Assembly: GCA_035771175.1 (NCBI GenBank)
Contig: CM069605.1
Span: forward strand, 18,306,288 to 18,370,287
Source: Paratinospora sagittata
Taxonomy: Eukaryota > Streptophyta > Magnoliopsida > Ranunculales > Menispermaceae
DNA: 64,000 nt
Reading direction: 5' to 3'
Position 1 is the first letter of the stretch, and each line of letters starts with the position of its first letter. Under the pieces are notes generated by a model that searched no databases, was not told where the DNA came from, and saw only the letters and a list, made by a program, of their open reading frames with translations. This document shows, in pieces, positions 59,201 through 64,000 of the stretch. A program made the position numbers and the translations under genes.

Positions 59201-59855
59201 GTAGACTGGTATAGTACATTTGGTTGGTTCCATTATTCTAGTGTTTTGCCATATTTCAGTTTAATCAAATTTATGATGAAACATTTGTAAGCATGAATGC
59301 AGTTGATTACAAATCCAGATATGCTACACATGTCCATATTGCCATTCCATAGACAGTTCCAGCGGATTTTGTCAAATCTTAGGTATGCTTGGATTAGTTT
59401 TAGGTCTTTCACAGCTACACCAAATTGCCCTGCTCTGGAAAATTCTTGAAATTGATGTATCAAACAACTAGGACCAGCTTCCATTTGATATTATTTTCAG
59501 CATTGTGATACGCCTTCTTTCTGATGAGAAAATTCACATTTATCTTTTTTAGTTTTAATATATGACATCCATGGTTTCATTCTGTGGGGTTTCTTATCTT
59601 CTCTCTTACCACAGATTCATAGTTATTGATGAGGCACATGCCTATAAAGGAGCCTTTGGATGTCATACTGCTCTTGTATTAAGAAGGCTTCGCCGGCTAT
59701 GTTCTCATGGTAATGAACCTTATTAATTAAAGCACTACATATCTCTCTTCTTTCTGAGCAATAAATGTACATTTTGCTTTCATGCAGTTTATGGCAGTGA
59801 TCCTTTGTTTGTTTTCTGTACTGCAACCTCTGCTAATCCTCGTGAGCATGCCTTG
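38056..59855 (+). CDS. HRQ1: HRQ1-type DEAH-box DNA helicase (RecQ4-like), 5' part, 12 exons
   Basis: Exons: 38056-38220, 38315-39001, 39656-39770, 39864-39961, 42898-43059, 58306-58374, 58452-58574, 58723-58872, 59077-59208, 59303-59382, 59615-59709, 59788-59855. All introns are GT-AG and the frame stays open for 648 codons. A ubiquitin-like N terminus (residues 1-90) leads to a charged linker and the first RecA fold: LYSHQ (Q motif), TSSGKS (I), FPTKALAQDQ (Ia), IDEAH (II), TATSANP (III). HRQ1 proteins are 3'-5' helicases of the RecQ4 group, linked in Arabidopsis and yeast to DNA crosslink repair in the nucleus. The second RecA fold and the DUF1998 end must lie right of the window, beyond the copia insertion in intron 12. 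No disabling change is seen, so the gene may be functional if the giant introns are spliced. Confidence 0.88.
38315..39001 (+). CDS. HRQ1: HRQ1 exon 2: end of ubiquitin-like domain and linker
   Basis: 229 codons. The first ~30 residues (FIVFVPF) complete the ubiquitin-like fold. A serine- and aspartate-rich, probably disordered, linker follows. The last 70 residues include CPAWLKIILKTFSFLNVFAG and LDRLEGAIMQLDRFG, a helical block I recall as conserved in plant HRQ1 between the linker and helicase parts. Donor CAA|GTGAGT, phase 0. Confidence 0.85.
39656..39961 (+). CDS. HRQ1: HRQ1 exons 3 and 4, with a 93-nt in-frame intron
   Basis: Exon 3 (39656-39770) continues VVKFGDDVEAVRL; exon 4 (39864-39961) encodes RKSSSISATINTIKKRE and ends FQITM before GTATGT. 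The intervening 39771-39863 has a weak donor (GTACTG) and good acceptor (GTGCTGTAG). It is 93 nt with no stop in frame, so the open frame runs through it. Splicing is favoured because the 31 extra residues are hydrophobic and unlike their surroundings. Confidence 0.7.
40022..40926 (-). mobile_element. Degraded LINE 3' fragment, minus strand, in helicase intron 4
   Basis: Begins with a T run (40022-40036), the complement of a poly(A) tail. Further in, minus-strand translation with frameshifts gives NRIFEDKQ and KWLRSWSN, matching the conserved RNxRIF and DWLRGWxN ends of the LINE zf-RVT tail in neighbouring copies. The right half (40560-40926) is too decayed to read. It ends where the younger LINE fragment at 40944 was inserted. 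Confidence 0.5.
40944..41360 (+). mobile_element. LINE 3' fragment (417 bp), plus strand, 17-bp target duplication
   Basis: Encodes the tail of a LINE ORF2: CEFAKKVWQEWESM, VFAVVWSIWKERNTCIF, LSRGYQLGDWLRGW, ending in a short A-rich tail (AATAAAATAAA). A 17-bp duplication beginning ATAAAGTACTAAT lies on both sides (40927-40943 and 41361-41377). A typical severely 5'-truncated insertion, quite young judging by its open frame. Confidence 0.85.
41378..42897 (+). other. Remainder of helicase intron 4
   Basis: No gene. Around 41680-41740 there is a 'gttgtcaaaggcggtgag...tctaggcgaagtc' phrase like the end of a non-autonomous hAT element. At 41869 TCTATACTAATATAAAG resembles a plant Helitron 5' end (inserted at A|T); the matching CTRR 3' end was not identified. 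The acceptor TTATCATTAG precedes exon 5. Confidence 0.3.
42898..43059 (+). CDS. HRQ1: HRQ1 exon 5
   Basis: 54 codons, phase 0 at both ends, between TCATTAG and GTAGGT. LALEDLLQCMKYRNTV looks like a helix leading to a basic, serine-rich patch (KRARTSQSIASSSQSG). Its frame and phase join exon 4 and exon 6 exactly, which is the main reason for accepting it. It is followed by the 15,246-bp intron 5. Confidence 0.75.
44027..44937. mobile_element. Non-autonomous hAT-type element (911 bp)
   Basis: Ends CATGG...CCATG, flanked by perfect 8-bp duplications CTTTTGAC at 44019-44026 and 44938-44945. Both subterminal regions are rich in GAATTCGxCGAA-like motifs. It is homologous, in inverted orientation, to 50874-51808. 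No transposase. The 8-bp duplication is diagnostic of hAT elements. Confidence 0.85.
45140..45554 (+). mobile_element. LINE 3' fragment, plus strand
   Basis: Open frame 45143-45445 encodes WREHWKVVCLVVLWSLWMAQ, NKRVFHDEM and LSKGYSLGDWLRGWGNVV, the end of a LINE zf-RVT tail, followed about 90 bp later by an A run (45538-45554). Target duplications not resolved. Confidence 0.8.
46180..46570 (+). mobile_element. Decayed LINE 3' fragment, plus strand
   Basis: Frame-broken but readable: WFNWKERNNEIFDG, then a GWGW...EF region, then 'ttaatacatttcctatttctt' and a short A-rich end. Older than its neighbours. Confidence 0.55.
47256..50876 (-). pseudogene. LINE ORF2: endonuclease, reverse transcriptase, zf-RVT tail (broken)
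   Basis: The endonuclease part (50876-49620) has IIIQDIKK, GGDFNVIRS, FTWTNGR, RLDKFLLD and SDHWPI, the APE-type active-site order. After a frame break, RT motifs follow (49536-48529): TKCNPRVVGDFKPLSL, KIDPAKAYDSV, MSPFLYTLVAD and LFDDDCIFL, where the usual FADD is FDDD. Another break leads to YLGMPLGGNPRK and PTYYLSVFKLP (48670-47849) and finally PSKVNIKGWL, CCMCRSDGESCKHLFWEC (zf-RVT). At least three frameshifts or stops separate the pieces, so no active protein. The family's job is target-primed reverse transcription in the nucleus. Confidence 0.85.
50874..51808. mobile_element. Non-autonomous hAT-type element (935 bp) inside the LINE
   Basis: Starts CAAGGTC, ends TACCTTG, with perfect 8-bp duplications TGTTTAAC at 50866-50873 and 51809-51816. 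It is the inverted relative of 44027-44937 (shared 'cttctctaatttagc', 'ccatgtcgaattaaacttctccgaattaatt' and GAATTCG-type motifs at the ends). It interrupts the LINE exactly at the border of the linker and endonuclease. Confidence 0.88.
51812..52475 (-). pseudogene. LINE ORF1 or inter-ORF remnant
   Basis: An open minus-strand frame (233 codons to 52513) rich in Ser, Thr and Pro with an acidic stretch (RSDDEDGDSRPRLWADW). Position directly upstream of the endonuclease and lack of an independent start fit the low-complexity linker of plant LINEs. It has no zinc knuckle, so the nucleic-acid-binding part of ORF1 is gone. The rightmost ~40 bp of the frame overlap the MITE. Confidence 0.5.
54399..56216 (-). 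mobile_element. 5'-truncated LINE (1818 bp), minus strand
   Basis: A T run at 54399-54417 marks the 3' end; AAGTAAAAAA flanks both ends (54389-54398 and 56217-56226). The coding part (56001-55585) has YLGMSLGGNP, KRLDGWKRAFLSKG and IPTYYLSLFKIP (end of RT), then, past frame breaks, CLQESESLDHIFCTCPYTRRIW (zf-RVT). A SINE-like sequence interrupts the zf-RVT region at about 55015-55160. Confidence 0.8.
55015..55160 (+). mobile_element. tRNA-derived SINE inserted in the LINE
   Basis: GTAGGTGGCGTGGTGAG (about 55044) resembles a plant SINE A-box start; GTGGATTAGTCGAAAGG precedes a 16-base A tail (55141-55157), matching the typical 'gGGATTAGTCG' 3' part of plant SINEs. The B box is not clear, so an internal deletion is likely. 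Short flanks (AAACAAT / AAACATT) may be the target duplication. Confidence 0.55.
57325..57560 (+). pseudogene. hAT transposase fragment in the opposite orientation
   Basis: On the + strand SEWAKDNNGKKAQ (57328 on) is nearly identical to KWAKDNNGKKTQ on the minus strand at about 56740-56780. It is followed, in shifted frames, by KVTARV, VLRLIV and KGYLYEA, the block that in hAT transposases precedes the C-terminal part. So a piece of a hAT transposase sits head-to-head with the minus-strand pseudogene. Confidence 0.6.
57636..57821 (+). mobile_element. Au SINE, near full length
   Basis: GAAGGGGAGCCTTGGTGCAAC (A-box region, cited in part), GGTCAAGGGTTTGAG (B-box region), GGGTAAGGTTGCGTACAATAG and GGGAGCTTCGTGCACC are the diagnostic blocks of the Au SINE family of flowering plants. 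Flanked by a perfect 12-bp duplication ATTTTATCTTTC at 57624-57635 and 57822-57833. Transcribed by RNA polymerase III when intact; depends on a LINE for movement. Confidence 0.92.
58306..58574 (+). CDS. HRQ1: HRQ1 exons 6 and 7: entry to the helicase domain
   Basis: Exon 6 (58306-58374) encodes HPLKPIEMVEHLQKVVG; exon 7 (58452-58574) encodes IVHVEEINARRANYVGV and, at its end, RLYSHQ, the Q motif where helicase folds begin. Both exons are phase 0, separated by a 77-nt GT-AG intron. Confidence 0.88.
58615..58667 (-). mobile_element. Minimal LINE tail insertion (53 bp) in helicase intron 7
   Basis: A T run, then GAGAAGAAACAAGTG and 'atattaat', the same 3' tail as the LINE starting at 54399 (gagcagaaacaag...attaat). 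Duplications AGGTGTCTT flank it (58606-58614 and 58668-58676). It is just the last few dozen bases of a LINE. Confidence 0.75.
58723..58872 (+). CDS. HRQ1: HRQ1 exon 8: Walker A (motif I)
   Basis: 50 codons: SGKNVIVATMTSSGKSLCYN contains motif I (TSSGKS, ATP phosphate binding); YIFPTK starts motif Ia. Donor AAG|GTTTGT, phase 0. Confidence 0.92.
59077..59382 (+). CDS. HRQ1: HRQ1 exons 9 and 10: motif Ia and Ib region
   Basis: Exon 9 (59077-59208) continues ALAQDQLRTLL and has IGVYDGDTS; exon 10 (59303-59382) has LITNPDMLHMSILP, the Ib region typical of the HRQ1/YprA-like group. Exon 10 ends in phase 2 and joins exon 11 to complete an Arg codon. Confidence 0.9.
59615..59855 (+). CDS. HRQ1: HRQ1 exons 11 and 12: DEAH box and motif III
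   Basis: Exon 11 (59615-59709) encodes FIVIDEAHAYKGAFG with the DEAH box (motif II); exon 12 (59788-59855) encodes FCTATSANPREHAL with motif III. Exon 12 ends at TTG|GTAAGA, phase 0. The next exon was not found before the copia LTR, so intron 12 is longer than 4.1 kb. Confidence 0.92.
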
Positions 59856-60633
59856 GTAAGACTTACACAATGAGGTCATTTGTTTATTTCGCAGATTTAC
59901 ATTTACCATTATAAATCAAGATGTTATTGTGGGTCTTTACTATAAATGTTATGGTGGGTCTTGTTCATGCTGCTTTTGGACGAGATTGGTCTTGTTCATA
60001 CTCAATGTTTATGTGTTAAACAGTTACAATATTGTTGTAAAACAATTACTTGGATCTCTAGTTTTCATTCAAGCGGATGAAATACAGCGTAGGGTTTGTA
60101 TTTAATTGATCTAGGGCACTGAATTGAATGCTTTAAGGTTGTGGATCGAGAAATTTTGTTGAAGTTTTTTATAGGATGGTTTCTAATAATGTAGGGATCT
60201 GGAATGAATCTCTAAACGTTCTCTAGGAGATGAAATGGGTAGTATGAATATGGAAGTTAAAGAGTTTTGAATTGATATTTTTCAACACCTTGTTGCCTAA
60301 TGCCTTCTACCATAACTAATTATATTAGTTCACTACTATAACTAATTATCTGTATTGGTCTTAACAAGATATAAGCAGTGTTTTCAAGGCATTAAAGTGA
60401 TGCCTAGATGATTAGCCCCATCTAGGCAAGGCGGGTGCCTAGGCGTAACCTTGGCATTGTAAATAACATTTATTTATAGCTACCTAAGTATATAGTTAAT
60501 TAGTTTTACATTGTGTTACTCAGACTCTTTACTTTAGCCTGATGTACCCATGTCCGACACTTCATGATAAGACATGAGTGTGGGATACGTGTCTAACACT
60601 TTAGATTGTGAAATATTATTATGTAGATTCAAA
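59856..60633 (+). other. HRQ1: Start of helicase intron 12
   Basis: No exon recognised. A hAT-like scrap (about 60375-60470) has 'tgttttcaaggcatt', 'tctaggcaaggcgggtgcctaggcg' and 'ccttggcattg', similar to the ends of the 53614 element. The rest is unassigned. Confidence 0.4.
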
Positions 60634-61007
60634 TGAGTACAATAATGCTCAAACTCAAAAGCACCTCTCCGCTTCCCACTTTCAAAATGAAAAGAAGAGG
60701 AAGAGTAGATGTCAAAAGGTGTAGTAGAGTATGTCGAGAAAATAAAATAAAGAACGACACAAGAAGTAACGTGGTTCGACTCTATGGCCTACATCCACGG
60801 GAGAAGAGAAGGGATATTTATTCTTGTGTAATGTCTTAATGGAGGGACTCCATATATATAGACATACAGGGCTATGTACTTATAGCTACATTTACAATTT
60901 TAGTAACTGCTATATTCCTTAAAGGAAATAAATCCTTAAGGAAATAATTCTGTACAGGAAACAAATCTATACAGGAAATAAATTTGTATAGGAAACAAAT
61001 CTCAACA
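60634..61007 (-). mobile_element. 3' LTR of a Ty1/copia element, minus strand
   Basis: The minus strand starts TGTTGAGATTTG at 61007, right after the polypurine tract. A TATA-like TCTATATATATGG (minus-strand sense) lies near 60850. The far end is not certain: TG at 60634 or at 60622 both fit. Direct repeats of 'ggaaataaatc' (60920-61000) lie in the U3 part. The mate LTR lies outside the window. Confidence 0.7.
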
Positions 61008-61018
61008 CTCCCCCTCAA
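61008..61018 (-). other. Polypurine tract of the copia element
   Basis: Minus strand TTGAGGGGGAG immediately before the LTR start, the standard second-strand primer site of Ty1/copia elements. Confidence 0.85.
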
Positions 61019-63990
61019 GCTGGTGAATAAAGGTTTACCATTCCCAGCTTGGACACATTTGCTTGAAATGCAGTATGATTTAACCCTTTAGTGAGCATAT
61101 CGGCGAGCTGATTATTGGTAGACACATATGGAGTACAGATCAACCCACTGTCAAGCTTCTCTTTAATAAAGTGTCTATCAATCTCTATATGCTTGGTTCG
61201 ATCATGTTGAACTGGGTTATGGGCAATGCTAATTCCAGATTTATTGTCACAATAGAGTCTCATAGGGCCATCCCAGTGTATCTTCAAATCTGTCAAAATT
61301 ATTTGCAACCATAATAGCTCACAAACCCCTTGTGCCATTGTTCGAAATTCTGCTTCAGCACTAGATCTGGCCACTACATTCTGTTTTTTATTTCGCCATG
61401 TCACCAAATTCCCACCAAGAAACGTACAATATCCAGTAGTTGATCTTCTGTCAACCACTGAACCAGCATAGTCTGAATCAGTATATGCTTCAAGAACCAT
61501 TCCTGTGTGTCGTTTAAATAAGATGCCCTGTCCTGGAGTCCCTTTAAGATACTGTAGAACGCGATTAGCTGCTTGCAAATGAATATCTTTAGGATTGTGC
61601 ATGAACTGACTTATTACACTCACTGCATATGCAATATCAGGTCTTGTGTGAGAGAGATAGATGAGTCTTCCTACTAGTCTTTGATACATCTCTTTATTAA
61701 TAGTCAGCTCTTCTTCAGCTTCTCCAAGCTTGTGATTAAGATCAATAGGAGTATTCATTGGTTTGCATGCTAGCTTCCCTGTTTCTTTAAGAAGGTCTGT
61801 AATGTACTTTTGTTGAGAGATAAAGATTCCCTGTTTAGAGTGTGCCACTTCAATCCCTAGGAAGTATTTCAATCTCCCTAATTCCTTGATCTCAAATTCC
61901 TCGGTCAAACACCTCTTCAAATTTTGTCTCTCGTTCTCATTGTTTCCTGTCATGATGATGTCATCAACATATACTAATAGAGCTGTAACTCCCCCTGAAG
62001 TCGAGTGTGATCTCCTTGGCTTTGTTTATATTCCATACTTGTCATTACTTTGGCAAACCGACCAAACCATGCCCGCGGAGATTGTTTTAGTCCATACAGG
62101 GCCTTTTTTAATTTGCACACTTTATCAGTGGTGCCAAATCCTGGAGGCACTTCCATATAGATTTCTTCCTCTAAATCCCCATGTAAAAATGCGTTTTTTT
62201 ACATCAAATTGTTACAGATCCTAGTCATAATTAGCTGCCAATGACAAAAGAAGTCTCACAATATTCATTTTTGCAACTGGAGCAAATGTCTCTTGATAGT
62301 CCACACCATATGTCTGAGTATATCCTTTGGCTACCAATCTTGCCTTGTAGCGCTCTAGGGACCCGTCTGCTGTGTATTTTACTGTATAAACCCATTTGCA
62401 TCCAACAGGTTTCTTTCCTGGAGGCAAGTCTACCAACTCCCATGTTGTATTTTTCTCCAGGGCTTCCATTTCCACATTCATAGCTTGTTTCCAATTTGTA
62501 TTAGATAAAGCCTCGGATAATGACGTAGGAGTCTGAATATTATTCAGGCTGGTAAGGAAACTCTTATGGGTTTGTGAGAACTTCTCAAAGGATACAACAT
62601 GAGATAGTGGATACAAGGGATGTTTAGTGCATTCCCTTGCTCCCTTTCTAATGGCAATGGGAAGGTCATTGTCAGGTTCAGGAACTAATGAACTTTGTAA
62701 GGAGGGTTCAGGATTTGTTACCTCATTCTCACGGGTTGGTTCAGATTCTTGAGCTTGCATCGGTTCAGGAACTGCGGCTTTATTCCTTGAGTACGCTTGT
62801 CCAGTCATTCGATCCTTAGGTTCGTCATTGGGTACAGGGGGTGTAGGAGATTCAGGTTTGGTTTGTTGGAGGGTAAAGGGGTCAAAAAGATCAAAAGGGT
62901 TATCAAGGGAGTTCTGATCCTTATCTTCCATGATGACATTCTCCCCCGGAAGGGAAGGAGCGGAAAAATAGGGCTCAGGTTCATAGAAAGTGACATCGGC
63001 TGAGACAAAGAATTTCTTTGATGGCGGATGATAGCATTTATATCCCTTTTTAGTGGAAGAGTATCCGACAAAAACACACTTAAGAGCTCTAGAATCCAAC
63101 TTTTCCCTGTTGGGTTGGTGAACATGGACAAATGAAACACACCCAAATATTTTAGGTATAAGATTATTGGAGATTTTAAGCTTAGGATAAAATTGACGTA
63201 GCTTTTCCATAGGACTTTTAAAATCAAGGGTCCGGGATGGTAGACGGTTAATAAGATGTGTTGCAGTAAGGACAGCTTCCCCCCAATAGGACTTAGGCAT
63301 ATTATTCTGAAATAAAAAGGCTCGGGCTGTATCAAGTAGGTGACCGTTTTTTCTTTCAACAACTCCATTTTGTTGTGGAGTGTGAACACAGGATGATTCA
63401 TGAAGGACCCCCTCGGTTTGGAAGTAATTGGTCAATGTTTGATTAAAATAGTCTCAAGCATTGTCAGATCGAAATCTCTTGATTTTAGCACCAAACTGGG
63501 TGTGTATCATGTTATGGAAGGTAGGGAGAATAAAGATCACATCGGATTTTTGTTTTAATAATAATATCCATGAGACTCTAGTACAATCATCAATAAAGGA
63601 CACAAACCATCGCGCTCCAAAAACATTACGTATTGGAGAGGGACCCCAAATATCACTATGAATGAGATCAAAAGGATCTGAACTTCTGTCATTATGAATT
63701 GGAAAAGACATACGTTTGTGTTTCGCAAGTTCACACACTTCACAGTGAAAATCTTCAACATTCAGAGATTTAAACAAAAAAGGAAACATGATTTTAAGAG
63801 ATCGAAAAGAAGGATGGCCAAGGCGGCGATGATGGAGCCATAACTTTTCTTTATTGGAAAGTTTGTGCTCAGAGAGAAATGAAGTGGTACTCGTGATAGG
63901 ATGTACTGGTGTCTCAAGGTATTATAACCCGTCCTGTTCCTTAGCATGTCCAATCATCGTCCCCAAGTCCTGGTCCTGAAATGCACAGTA
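61012..63990 (-). pseudogene. Ty1/copia pol (integrase, reverse transcriptase, RNase H), broken, incomplete
   Basis: Reading right to left: zinc-binding region with RRLGHPSF and CEVCELAKHK; integrase core with HSDIWGP, RSDNA and PQQNGVVERKNGHL (D, D, E residues present); a proline- and glutamate-rich spacer; RT with WKQAMNVEMEALEKN, RYKARLVAKGYTQ and YVDDII; RNase H with YTDSDYAGS, RRSTTGYC, ARSSAEAEFR and LADMLTKG. Stops or frame breaks occur at about 63453, 62223 and 62030, so it is inactive. The element continues right (gag side) beyond the window. It is inserted in intron 12 of the helicase gene, antisense to it. Confidence 0.9.
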
Positions 63991-64000
63991 AGTAGGGAAG

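Overview
This is a plant nuclear DNA window, almost certainly from an angiosperm with a large, repeat-rich genome. The evidence is GT-AG introns, long Ty1/copia (Sirevirus-like) LTRs, plant-type LINEs with a zf-RVT tail, a typical Au SINE and several hAT-type elements. I cannot name the species. There is no bacterial, organellar or viral gene content, and no rRNA or functional tRNA gene.

Only one real host gene is visible. It is the 5' part of an HRQ1-type (RecQ4-like) DEAH-box DNA helicase on the + strand. Twelve GT-AG exons between 38056 and 59855 encode 648 codons in one frame: a ubiquitin-like N terminus, then helicase motifs Q, I, Ia, II (DEAH) and III. The C-terminal helicase half lies beyond the window. 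Intron 5 alone is 15.2 kb and is packed with nested transposons. Intron 12 holds a decayed Ty1/copia element that runs off the right edge.

Regions: 1-4.0 kb is AT-rich decayed LTR debris. 4.0-13.4 kb holds a small 317-bp TG...CA element with tRNA-like promoter boxes, then a non-autonomous Sirevirus-like element (5332-11834, target duplication CCTCC) whose 3' LTR was hit, 8 bp before its end, by an inverted solo LTR. 13.4-35.5 kb is a heap of solo LTRs (13660-15963, 22035-23956, 29930-31874, 32757-35137), each with a recognisable 5-bp duplication, plus three copies of a ~2.8 kb TGTCACGACCC-type LTR, two of them inverted and adjacent. 35.5-37.3 kb is a decayed gag-like gene of the 'putative plant transposon protein' kind behind a primer-binding site. 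38-60 kb is the helicase gene with LINE, SINE and hAT insertions in its introns. 60.6-64 kb is the copia element.

The most distinctive signals are arrays of imperfect CG-centred palindromes in the LTR promoters, with a different core in each LTR family; the four-level nest in intron 5 (helicase intron > hAT transposase pseudogene > non-autonomous hAT element > LINE > SINE); and a 93-nt in-frame intron that, if retained, would add a hydrophobic segment to the helicase.
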